The notes beneath the pieces were generated by a model that worked only from the letters and a program-made list of their open reading frames with translations, had not been told where the DNA came from and did no database searches. From contig NZ_CP150265.1 in the NCBI RefSeq assembly GCF_037976325.1, forward strand, positions 634,001-698,000: DNA of 64,000 nt, in the 5' to 3' direction. The stretch comes from Paenibacillus sp. FSL K6-3182. Lineage in GTDB: Bacteria > Bacillota > Bacilli > Paenibacillales > Paenibacillaceae. Position numbers and translations under genes: made by a program. This document shows, piece after piece, positions 56,202 to 64,000 of the stretch. Numbering within the stretch: the first letter of the stretch is position 1; every line of letters begins with the position of its first letter.

Positions 56202-58445
56202 TTAGCCCAGCTTCGTTTTACGATAATCGGATGGTGTAACGCCAAAGCTCTTCTTAAACATTCGGTGGAAGTAGGAGCTGCTCGTATAGCCGCTCTTTAC
56301 TGCGATATCTACGATCGACAAATCCGTATTCTCCAAATGCTCCTTCGCACGTTCCATACGCACATTATTAATGACATCAACAATAGTAGCCAGCGTCTGC
56401 TGTTTATATACCCGGCTCAAGTAGATGGAGGACATGTCTAATTCATCGGCAATCCAGTTCAGGCTCAAATTCGGGTTCGCGTATTCCGTTTGGATCAGAT
56501 CATTAATCTTGCGAATTAAATCACCTTGTTTGGTGGAGCGCTTCATGGAAAGCTTCATTTGAATGTCATCGAACAATGAGAAGAAAACTTCATTAAGTTC
56601 ATTAATCGTTTCAAAATGATCCGGCGTTGGTATATGGATGCTCAAGCTCGCCTCTACGTCCAGACTGTTGTTTTTCTGAATCGTGAACAAAATATTGTTG
56701 ACGGTCATCGTTAGATGCGAGATGGCGAGCTGAACGACATGGATCGGATATTGCGCCGTCTCCTGTACGATTTCTGCAAACAGTTTTTTGGCTTCCTCGG
56801 TCTTTGAGGTCATTAAGGCATCGGTTAATTTCCGCTCTTTGTCAGCGGGGAAGATATATTCCTTCGATTTCAGAGCTATGATATCCTGTCCGTTAATTAA
56901 AGAGCCAAGACCATAAAACAAGCGATGCTGCGATGCCTCCTTCACCAGCTTGTAATGGGTAGAGAGCTGCTGTGCCTGATAGGCCTCAGGGCTATACGTA
57001 ATTGAGAGACCAATTTTCAAAAAGTCCAACGAGGAACGCTGAATTTTGGCAAGCATGTTTCGAAGCATCTCGTCATCAAGCTCATCGGATTCGTCGGGCC
57101 GGCCTAGAAGCATAATGACATAATCGGCATCCATATCGACGGTTTCTACACGATAATCGTTATGAGCAATCTCGGAAGCGATATTCATAATGGCAAACTT
57201 ATAGACATGCAGATCGTCGCCGCGATTTTGCTTCAGAGCTGCGAGCTCGTCAATTTTTAAGAGGACGACGCGGTAACGCGCATGAAAGTCGAAAGTGATT
57301 CCGCTGACCATCAGCTTCTGCAGCTGTGCGTTTGTTTGCAGTGATTGCGAGCCTTGGATAAGGCTGCGCAGCATATTTTGCCTAATGGTATAGGAACTGT
57401 TGCGTTTTTCTGTTTCGAGAATATTCATCTTATTCATAATTTGATGAATAGGACGATACAGCATTAGAGAGAGCAGCCACGAGATAAGCAAGCCGATGAC
57501 CAAAATGATGACAGCAATCATGATCGTTGTATTTCGGATGGAATAAATAGCTTTAGTTACATGCTTGTATGGTGTCACACGTACGTATTGCCAGTCCAAG
57601 GAATCGGGAGAAGTATACGAGATGAGAGACTTCTTTCCGTCAAAGTCGGCAACAACGTAACCAGATTCTTTGTTTTTAATCTTTTCATTAATGATGCGGT
57701 TATCCTCGTTGCTTAGTTTTTTAGGTAAAAGGGTATCACCGGATAACAGAAGGTTCTGATTGTCGAGAATATAGGATTTACCCTCGCTGTCGCTCTTATT
57801 GACGCCAATGTCTTTGTTGATCCAAGCGGAAGAAATATTAATAATAACAGCAGAATTAATCGTCTGCGTACGACCGATAGCATCATAACCTAAATAGGTA
57901 TAAGCCTTCGTTAACTGCTCACCGGTGAGATTAACCGTTTTATACGTTCTCGGAATAGGCGTGAACGGACGATACTCCTGGTAGTTATCGAGAATATCAA
58001 GTATCCCTTTATCCGCAAGCTCCTCTTTATTGAACGTGCCCCCTTCGGCTTGACGGCTGGCAGTGTAGAACAAGCCATTGGCCGAATTGTACACATAAAT
58101 GGATTCAATGAACGGCATAGAGTTCAAATAGTTGTTCAATTCGTTCATCGCTGCCGTAACATCATAGATGTTAGGGTCATTGTAGAACATTAGCTTAGAG
58201 ACACTGAAGGTTCGATAGATTTGGAAGGAGAGGGACTGTGCGCTCTCGGTCATACTGATAACTTCTTTACTCGTTTGGGTTAGATTGCTGACGTCTGACT
58301 GGTAGGCTTTCTTCAAATCAATCTGCATGTAAGTGAAGAAATTAAACAAGGAGGATACCATTAGAGTAAGCACGATGCACAAAGTGATCGTGAACAGCAG
58401 CTTACTGTATAGTTTTCCGTTGTTTTTCAATTGAACAGCTGGCAT
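56202..58445 (-). CDS. Membrane AraC-family regulator with Cache sensor (YesN/YtdP-like)
   Basis: One-component sensor-regulator of 747 residues. TM1 is at about 15-37, an extracellular Cache-type domain follows (with NSMPFIESIYVYNSANGLFY and WQYVRVTPYKHV), TM2 about 290-312, then a cytoplasmic region and a C-terminal AraC DNA-binding domain (SLNWIADELDMSSIYLSRVY and DIAVKSGYTSSSYFHRMFKK). Such proteins in Paenibacillus sense sugars outside the cell and switch on a neighbouring glycoside hydrolase and ABC importer. ATG 58445 follows AAGGGGGAG; the ORF start at 58475 lies before this site. It diverges from the beta-galactosidase gene, its likely target. Confidence 0.9.
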   Translation of the reverse strand: MPAVQLKNNGKLYSKLLFTITLCIVLTLMVSSLFNFFTYMQIDLKKAYQSDVSNLTQTSKEVISMTESAQSLSFQIYRTFSVSKLMFYNDPNIYDVTAAMNELNNYLNSMPFIESIYVYNSANGLFYTASRQAEGGTFNKEELADKGILDILDNYQEYRPFTPIPRTYKTVNLTGEQLTKAYTYLGYDAIGRTQTINSAVIINISSAWINKDIGVNKSDSEGKSYILDNQNLLLSGDTLLPKKLSNEDNRIINEKIKNKESGYVVADFDGKKSLISYTSPDSLDWQYVRVTPYKHVTKAIYSIRNTTIMIAVIILVIGLLISWLLSLMLYRPIHQIMNKMNILETEKRNSSYTIRQNMLRSLIQGSQSLQTNAQLQKLMVSGITFDFHARYRVVLLKIDELAALKQNRGDDLHVYKFAIMNIASEIAHNDYRVETVDMDADYVIMLLGRPDESDELDDEMLRNMLAKIQRSSLDFLKIGLSITYSPEAYQAQQLSTHYKLVKEASQHRLFYGLGSLINGQDIIALKSKEYIFPADKERKLTDALMTSKTEEAKKLFAEIVQETAQYPIHVVQLAISHLTMTVNNILFTIQKNNSLDVEASLSIHIPTPDHFETINELNEVFFSLFDDIQMKLSMKRSTKQGDLIRKINDLIQTEYANPNLSLNWIADELDMSSIYLSRVYKQQTLATIVDVINNVRMERAKEHLENTDLSIVDIAVKSGYTSSSYFHRMFKKSFGVTPSDYRKTKLG

Positions 58446-58501
58446 GTTGGCTCCCCCTTTATATATGTAGAACATTTTGGAATTAACATGGTTAACTGTA
58501 T

Positions 58502-58517
58502 TAGCGTAAGCGCTTCC
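58502..58517. promoter_or_regulatory. Weak cre-like site
   Basis: GCGTAAGCGCTTCCC has the AAGCGCTT core of CcpA sites but misses consensus at both edges. It lies between the divergent regulator and beta-galactosidase genes, where catabolite control would be expected. Confidence 0.3.
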
Positions 58518-58667
58518 CTATATAGCCAAACGTTGATCGTGTGCCTTTTAGGAATTAGTTTAAATATTTCACTAGTCAGCTCGCTGATACAAGGAACATT
58601 ATAATCTTCACTTGCAGCTTGGTGCAATGAACCAAATAAATGAAGGTGAATGAACTTGATTTTATGG

Positions 58668-58693
58668 AGTGAACAATATAAACCATAGTGAAC
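58668..58693. promoter_or_regulatory. Paired AGTGAAC motifs upstream of beta-galactosidase
   Basis: AGTGAAC occurs at 58668-58674 and 58687-58693, 19 bp apart, about 100 nt before the GH42 start. The same core, inverted, is paired upstream of the ABC permease. It may be the operator of the divergent AraC-type regulator. The rest of the 345-bp gap holds only the weak cre-like site. Confidence 0.4.
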
Positions 58694-58790
58694 TTATCGG
58701 CGAAACGCTGGAAGTTGGATGACAACGGGGTGCTTTATCCGTTAGAATGTCACGGAATATGGCGCTGATGGCAGAAGGGACCGTGAAGAT

Positions 58791-60806
58791 ATGATTAATA
58801 CGAAGCTGAAGCAGATTTGGTATGGAGGAGATTATAATCCGGATCAGTGGCCGGAGGAGATATGGCATGAGGATATGCGTCTGTTTAAAGAAGCGGGAAT
58901 TAATGTAGTAACGCTTCCTGTATTCAGCTGGGCGAAGCTGCAGCCATCGGAGGATACGTATGATTTTGGATGGCTGGACAAGCTGCTGAACCTCATCGCG
59001 GAAAATGGGATTTATGCTTGTCTCGCCACATCAACCGCTGCACAGCCGGCATGGATGTCGCGCAAATATGAGGATGTGCTGCCTGTTGATGTGGACGGAA
59101 GGAAGCGCACGCATGGTGCACGTACGAACTTTTGTCCAAACAGCAAGACCTACCGCAGATTATCGGGTCAGCTGGCACGTAAATTAGCCGAGCGATACAA
59201 AGATCATCCGGCACTACTCATTTGGCATATTAACAACGAATACGGCACGCATTGTTATTGCAGCAGCTGCGCGGCAGAATTCCGTGAATGGTTGAAGGTG
59301 AAATACGAGACGATTGAGCGGCTGAACGCGGAGTGGAATATGAGCTTTTGGGGACACACCGTCTACGAATGGGAGGAAATCGTACCGCCATCCAATTTAA
59401 ACGGAGATAACCGTAATTTCCAGCCCATGGCGATTGATTACAAGCGATTTATGTCCGATTCTATTCTCGGCTGCTACCAAATTGAATATGCGGAGCTGAA
59501 GGCGGTTACGCCGGATATTCCGATTACGACGAATATTTGGGGCTTATTTAACGGTCTTGATCTGAAAAAATGGGGCGAAGCGATGGATGTTGTCTCTTGG
59601 GACAGCTATCCGCAAATGAATGAGCCTATGGGCAATGTGGCAATGCGCCATGACTATATGCGCGGCTTAAAGGACGGCAAGCCCTTTATGCTGATGGAGC
59701 AAACACCGAGCCAGCAAAACTGGCAGCCTTATAATAGCTTGAAGCGTCCCGGCGTGATGCGGCTTTGGAGCTATCAAGCCGTTGCGCATGGCGCTGACAC
59801 GGTTATGTTCTTCCAGCTTCGACGCTCATTCGGGGCATGCGAGAAATATCATGGTGCAGTTATCGAGCATGTCGGTCACGAGGATACGCGAGTATTTCGT
59901 GAATGTGCTGCGCTCGGGCGTGAGCTTGATGAGCTTGGCGATCGTTTGCTTGATTCGGAGGTTCATGCCGAGGTCGCGTTATTGTTCGATATTGATACGT
60001 GGAACGCAGTAGAAATTACGAGCGGGCCCAGTGTTGATCTGAATTATTTGGATCAAGCGCAAAAGTATTACAAAGCATTTTACGATCAGAATGTGGCGAT
60101 CGATGTCCTCAGTCCGCTGAGCGATTTCTCCAAATACAAAATTGTGGTAGCTCCCGTGCTATATATGTTAAAGCCAGGTGTTGCTGAGCGAATTGAAGCG
60201 TTTGTACAAAATGGAGGCACCTTCATCACTACCTTCTTCAGCGGCATCGTCAACGAGAACGACTTGGTTACGCTTGGCGGATACCCGGGCAAGCTCCGCA
60301 ATTTGCTGGGACTATGGGTGGAGGAGATTGACAGCCTACTGCCTGATATGCGCAATAGTGTTGAAATTGGCGAGGCATTCGGCCATGTAGCAGGAACGTA
60401 TGAGTGTGGTTTGCTATGTGATCTTCTTCATCTTGAGGGAGCGAGAGCGATCGGGACGTATGGCAAAGATTTTTACGCGGGCATGCCAGCGCTGACGGTA
60501 AACGCATTTGGTTCAGGTGAAGCCTATTACGTAGCTACAGCGCCGGAACAAAAGCTGTTAGCGGATCTGATCCAAACGTTGTGTGCAAAACATCAAATTG
60601 TTGCTCCGTTCACAGCGGCAGCAGGTGTAGAACTCGCGCAGAGAGTCAAAGGGGATCAGGTATATACATTTGTTTTGAACCATAACAGTCATCAATCGAC
60701 GATTTCTCTCGAAAATGTGAGCTATTTCGACCTATTAACTAATCGTCAGGTGAGTGGAACGGTAGAAATAGAGCCGCATGGCGTTATGATTTTGCAAAAA
60801 GCATAA
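58791..60806 (+). CDS. GH42 beta-galactosidase
   Basis: Intracellular glycoside hydrolase family 42 enzyme of 671 residues that hydrolyses terminal beta-galactosides (lactose or plant galacto-oligosaccharides). The acid/base is Glu150 in WHINNEYGTHC and the nucleophile Glu303 in FMLMEQTPSQQNW. Zinc-site Cys are visible in NFCPNS and CYCSSC. The barrel start WYGGDYNPDQWPEEIW and the trimerisation and C-terminal beta domains are complete. ATG 58791 has AGAAGGGA upstream. No signal peptide, so substrate must be imported, which fits the ABC importer downstream. Confidence 0.95.
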   Translation: MINTKLKQIWYGGDYNPDQWPEEIWHEDMRLFKEAGINVVTLPVFSWAKLQPSEDTYDFGWLDKLLNLIAENGIYACLATSTAAQPAWMSRKYEDVLPVDVDGRKRTHGARTNFCPNSKTYRRLSGQLARKLAERYKDHPALLIWHINNEYGTHCYCSSCAAEFREWLKVKYETIERLNAEWNMSFWGHTVYEWEEIVPPSNLNGDNRNFQPMAIDYKRFMSDSILGCYQIEYAELKAVTPDIPITTNIWGLFNGLDLKKWGEAMDVVSWDSYPQMNEPMGNVAMRHDYMRGLKDGKPFMLMEQTPSQQNWQPYNSLKRPGVMRLWSYQAVAHGADTVMFFQLRRSFGACEKYHGAVIEHVGHEDTRVFRECAALGRELDELGDRLLDSEVHAEVALLFDIDTWNAVEITSGPSVDLNYLDQAQKYYKAFYDQNVAIDVLSPLSDFSKYKIVVAPVLYMLKPGVAERIEAFVQNGGTFITTFFSGIVNENDLVTLGGYPGKLRNLLGLWVEEIDSLLPDMRNSVEIGEAFGHVAGTYECGLLCDLLHLEGARAIGTYGKDFYAGMPALTVNAFGSGEAYYVATAPEQKLLADLIQTLCAKHQIVAPFTAAAGVELAQRVKGDQVYTFVLNHNSHQSTISLENVSYFDLLTNRQVSGTVEIEPHGVMILQKA

Positions 60807-60817
60807 GCAATGATTCT

Positions 60818-60880
60818 AAAAACCACGATTTCGTTCGTCTCGAATGACACTTCGAGCAGACGATCTAGTGGTTTTTTTGA
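60818..60880 (+). terminator. Long-stem terminator after the GH42 gene
   Basis: AAAAACCAC at 60818-60826 pairs with GTGGTTTTT at 60868-60876, with an inner TCG-rich stem, and ends in a T run. Confidence 0.8.
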
Positions 60881-60925
60881 CGCCTATTCCGTGTGAAATG
60901 GCTTGTTAATACATAAAAGTTTAAA

Positions 60926-60959
60926 TCGTTCACTGTTCATTTCGCTAATTCGTTCACTG
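60926..60959. promoter_or_regulatory. Direct repeats TCGTTCACTG upstream of the ABC importer
   Basis: TCGTTCACTG occurs at 60926-60935 and 60950-60959, 24 bp apart, about 110 nt before the permease start. Direct repeats at two-turn spacing are typical of AraC-family operators. The core is the reverse complement of the AGTGAAC pair before the GH42 gene. Confidence 0.45.
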
Positions 60960-61062
60960 ACTTTGCAATCTTACTCTTTCTCCCAAAACAGGGGCGGCGT
61001 ACAGTGAGAACAGCAGACAACACGAAATAGAAAAGAACGCTTTGAGAGGAGACATCATCTGC

Positions 61063-61986
61063 ATGTTGAAAAAAAATGGAGTGCTTAGGGAGCTTGTAAC
61101 GAATCGTATACTCTTCCTTATGTTATTGCCAGCGCTTATCTTCTTCCTAATTAACTCGTATGTTCCAATGGTGGGTATCTACTACGCTTTCACAAGGTTC
61201 GACTTCAACACAAGCTTGTTCAATAGCCAATTCGTTGGACTCGACAACTTCAAGTTTTTATGGAAATCGGGGGTTCTCGCAAGACTAACCTTAAATACGG
61301 TCGGCTATAACATCGTATTTATTCTACTCGGAAACGTGCTCGCCATCGCGCTTGCCATTCTATTAAGCGAGCTGCGCTTGCAATGGTTTAAGAAGCTGAC
61401 GCAATCGATCATGTTTCTACCGTATTTCGTGTCCTTCGTTATTCTTAGTGTCATCGTTTACAACGTGTTCAACTATGAGAGCGGATTTCTGAATTCGACG
61501 CTGAAGTCATTCGGATACGAATCATTGGACGTATACAATACGCCATGGGTGTGGGTGTTCCTTATTATCATCTTCTACCTGTGGAAAAATATAGGGTACA
61601 GCATGGTTATCTACCTGGCATCGATTACTGGAATTAGCGAAGAGTATTATGAGGCTGCCAAAATCGACGGCGCGAACATTTTCCAGCGTATCTGGTACAT
61701 TACCGTTCCGATGCTGAAGACAACATTCGTTATGCTCCTGCTGTTCGCACTCGGAAGTATCATGAAAGGCCAGTTCGACTTGTTCTACCAGCTGATCGGC
61801 AACAACGGCGTGCTTTACAATACGACAGATATTCTCGATACGTATGTGTACCGTTCACTGAAAGTGACGTTCGATATCGGCATGTCGACAGCCGCTGGTC
61901 TATACCAATCGCTATTCGGCTTCGTTCTTATCATGACCGTCAACTATATCATCAAGAAAATCAACGACGAGTACGCATTGTTCTAA
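61063..61986 (+). CDS. ABC sugar transporter permease (LplB/MalF type)
   Basis: First membrane subunit of a CUT1-type carbohydrate importer, 307 residues, six helices. The EAA loop is EEYYEAAKIDGANIFQRIWY, contacting a shared MsmX-type ATPase encoded elsewhere; no ATPase gene is in this window. It matches LplB-type permeases common in Paenibacillus. ATG 61063 has GAGAGGAG 11-12 nt upstream; a TTG at 61042 overlaps that site. Likely co-regulated with the GH42 enzyme and transcribed with the next two genes. Confidence 0.92.
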   Translation: MLKKNGVLRELVTNRILFLMLLPALIFFLINSYVPMVGIYYAFTRFDFNTSLFNSQFVGLDNFKFLWKSGVLARLTLNTVGYNIVFILLGNVLAIALAILLSELRLQWFKKLTQSIMFLPYFVSFVILSVIVYNVFNYESGFLNSTLKSFGYESLDVYNTPWVWVFLIIIFYLWKNIGYSMVIYLASITGISEEYYEAAKIDGANIFQRIWYITVPMLKTTFVMLLLFALGSIMKGQFDLFYQLIGNNGVLYNTTDILDTYVYRSLKVTFDIGMSTAAGLYQSLFGFVLIMTVNYIIKKINDEYALF

Positions 61987-62029
61987 ACGATCTGAAGCAA
62001 TCGCTATCAGCTAACTGTAGGAGGTACCC

Positions 62030-62923
62030 ATGAAAATCAAAGACGACAATTATATGAAATGGTTTAGACTCATCGCTTTTATAGTCATCCTCATTTCAAC
62101 TGTAGCCTGCTTGTTTCCGTTCCTGCTCATTATATCTGCTTCTTTTACGCAAAATGAAGCCATTATAAGAGATGGCTACCATCTCATTCCAACCGTGTTT
62201 TCATTTGAGGGTTATGCGACGGTGTTCCGTTTTCCGAAGCAGGTATTGCAAGCCTATGGCGTCACCACGCTAACCACGGTTATCGGGACGACGCTTGGAT
62301 TGTTCCTGATGACGATGGCTGGATACGTCCTGCAGCGCAAGGATTTCAAATATCGAAATTTCTTTGCTTTTATGATTTATTTCACAACGCTGTTTGGCGG
62401 CGGACTGGTGCCTTGGTACATCCTAATGACCAAGTATTTGAAGCTGACTGACAAGCTTGAAGTGTTGATATTGCCGGGTCTTATGACGCCTTTCCTTATT
62501 ATTCTGATGAAAAACTTTATCCGCTCCGCAGTACCGGATGAGGTTATTGAATCGGCAAAAATTGACGGCGCAAACGACTTCACCATATATAGCCGGATTG
62601 TGCTTCAGCTGTCGATGCCCGGCATCGCAACCGTAGGTTTGTTCCTGGCGCTTCATTATTGGAATGACTGGTTCACTTCCTCGTTGTTTATTAACGACAC
62701 GACGAAGTACCAGCTGCAATATTACTTGTACAACGTTATTAATGCGATGAGCTTCGTTGCGCAAATGGGCTCGGGAACTGGCGTCTCGCTAGGCTCCGAC
62801 ATGCCGACAGAATCAACGAAGATGGCGATGTCCATTATCGTTACAGGACCAATCCTGTTCCTGTATCCGTTCGTGCAGCGTTATTTTGTAAAAGGATTGA
62901 CGATTGGTGCGGTTAAAGGTTAG
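62030..62923 (+). CDS. ABC sugar transporter permease (YtcP/MalG type)
   Basis: Second membrane subunit, 297 residues, six helices. The EAA loop is DEVIESAKIDGANDFTIYSR and the C-terminus FVQRYFVKGLTIGAVKG is a family hallmark. It pairs with the LplB-like permease to form the heterodimeric channel. ATG 62030 follows GGAGGT closely (4-5 nt). The 44-nt gap from the previous gene supports one operon. Confidence 0.93.
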   Translation: MKIKDDNYMKWFRLIAFIVILISTVACLFPFLLIISASFTQNEAIIRDGYHLIPTVFSFEGYATVFRFPKQVLQAYGVTTLTTVIGTTLGLFLMTMAGYVLQRKDFKYRNFFAFMIYFTTLFGGGLVPWYILMTKYLKLTDKLEVLILPGLMTPFLIILMKNFIRSAVPDEVIESAKIDGANDFTIYSRIVLQLSMPGIATVGLFLALHYWNDWFTSSLFINDTTKYQLQYYLYNVINAMSFVAQMGSGTGVSLGSDMPTESTKMAMSIIVTGPILFLYPFVQRYFVKGLTIGAVKG

Positions 62924-62993
62924 AACTAGACAAGGGATCAATCATTCCACGTTTAGCTAACATAGATAAGAACTTATTAAAGGGAGGATTCAC

Positions 62994-64000
62994 ATGACTA
63001 AGAAAGCAGCAAAAGCGGTCTCCATGTTTCTATCCATCATCGTGCTTATTACAGTACTAGCAGCTTGCGGATCGAATAACAATGGAAACAGCGGCAGTAG
63101 CGCCACCGATGCTCCAAAAGACACAGAGGGTACAACTAACGAAGGCGCAACGAATGAGGGCGGCGAAAAATCAGGTATCGATACGTCGAAAAAAGTGGAA
63201 TTGCAATTTTATATGTTAGGCGATGCTCCTAAAGATATCGCTTCTATTCAAGAGCAAGTCAACAAAATGGCATTGGAAGATTTGAATGCTACCGTTAAAT
63301 TCAACTATACGTCTTGGACAGATTGGGATCAAAAGTACAAGCTATTGCTTGGATCTGGCCAACAGGTTGACTTGATCTTCACAGCGGATTGGACGCAATA
63401 CCAATCGTACGCGAAGAAAGGCGCTTTCCAAGCGCTCGACAAGATTCTTCCCGTGGCAGCGCCTACGCTTAACTCATACGTGCCAGCAGATATGTGGGAA
63501 GCTGTAAAAATCGACGGTCAAATCTACACGGTTCCAGCTACGTACAAGGAGTATGTAACGGATGGTTTTGTATGGCGTGAAGATCTTCGCGAGAAATACA
63601 ATCTGCCTACTCCTGTAGATATTGCAACGTTTGAGCAATACCTAGATGGAATCAAGAAAAATGAACCGACGGTTACACCGCTTTCGATGAACTCGGATGT
63701 GAAAACAAACCTAATGGATCGTTTCATTGGTATTTCTCACTCTCCAGTTGGTGCGCTGCCATACGGTATCGGCATCGACTATGCAACACCTAATGAAGTA
63801 CATTCCTACTGGGGTTCAGATGAGCAAGTTCAAGATTTGACGGTAATGAAGCGTTGGCAGGATAACGGCTACATGGTGAAAAACGTGCTGGCTGTTAAAG
63901 ATACGCTGCAGGATCAAATCACAAGCGGCAAAGCTGCAGCAATTATTGGGGACAACCCGACTCGCTATAATGATATGGTTATCAAAATTCAAGCAACTCA
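62994..64000 (+). CDS. Extracellular sugar-binding lipoprotein of the ABC importer (3' end outside window)
   Basis: Solute-binding lipoprotein, truncated by the window end after about 335 codons. The signal peptide ends in the lipobox VLAAC (Cys25), followed by a Ser/Gly/Asn/Thr-rich tether. The mature part begins KKVELQFYMLGDAPKDIASI, typical of the DUF3502-type LplA-like proteins that bind oligosaccharides. Later segments such as KYKLLLGSGQQVDLIFTADW match the family. ATG 62994 follows AAGGGAGG. Third gene of the importer operon; the full protein is expected to be about 500-560 residues. Confidence 0.9.
   Translation, partial: MTKKAAKAVSMFLSIIVLITVLAACGSNNNGNSGSSATDAPKDTEGTTNEGATNEGGEKSGIDTSKKVELQFYMLGDAPKDIASIQEQVNKMALEDLNATVKFNYTSWTDWDQKYKLLLGSGQQVDLIFTADWTQYQSYAKKGAFQALDKILPVAAPTLNSYVPADMWEAVKIDGQIYTVPATYKEYVTDGFVWREDLREKYNLPTPVDIATFEQYLDGIKKNEPTVTPLSMNSDVKTNLMDRFIGISHSPVGALPYGIGIDYATPNEVHSYWGSDEQVQDLTVMKRWQDNGYMVKNVLAVKDTLQDQITSGKAAAIIGDNPTRYNDMVIKIQAT

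Overview
This window comes from a spore-forming Gram-positive bacterium most like Paenibacillus or a close relative (an inference from content, not a search). It carries spo0M, a sporulation-type histidine kinase, coat and exosporium-like proteins, strong AGGAGG ribosome binding sites, frequent GTG and TTG starts, and long families of short intergenic repeats. I see no rRNA, tRNA or CRISPR array.

Layout. 1-10.4 kb: the end of an aldo/keto reductase, then a signalling cluster (hybrid histidine kinase, OmpR-type regulator, GGDEF-EAL protein with both domains degenerate, chemoreceptor), then a decayed IS3-family element. 10.5-19.3 kb: small unknowns, a TraX-like membrane protein, manganese catalase, a Met/Asn/Gly-rich repeat protein, a short tyrosinase-like protein overlapping a Nudix gene head to head, mscL, an MHYT-type sensor kinase and spo0M. 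19.4-28.9 kb: AlkC-like DNA repair, an aromatic-acid exporter-like protein, small proteins, a VTT membrane protein, an MFS transporter, a UgtP-like glycosyltransferase, an aldo/keto reductase, ilvA and a YpmS-like protein. 28.9-32.1 kb: a frameshifted BclB-like collagen protein, then a probable Fur-controlled operon with a flavodoxin and two uncharacterised proteins. 32.2-34.2 kb: a tandem hairpin leader before an AraC-type regulator, then an SRAP homologue without its catalytic residues.

34.4-47.7 kb is a fatty-acid beta-oxidation island: etfA (frameshifted) and etfB on the minus strand, separated by 1.1 kb of repeats, and fadF, fadN, fadA, fadE, an acyl-CoA ligase and a thioesterase on the plus strand. 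Together they would activate fatty acids, run the beta-oxidation cycle and pass electrons from acyl-CoA dehydrogenase through ETF to the membrane FadF protein. 47.8-54.0 kb: small proteins, a second hairpin-array leader before map, an NMT1-type ABC importer, and a Cys-rich pentapeptide-repeat protein. 54.1-55.2 kb is repeat DNA. 55.2-64 kb: a methyltransferase, then a sugar-use locus with an AraC/Cache regulator, a GH42 beta-galactosidase and an ABC sugar importer cut by the window end.

The most notable signals are a family of 39-41 bp tandem hairpin units directly before the ribosome binding sites of two unrelated genes (the AraC regulator and map), the Fur-box operon around 29.8-32.0 kb, the catalytically stripped SRAP protein, and the repeat-riddled, frameshifted etf region.
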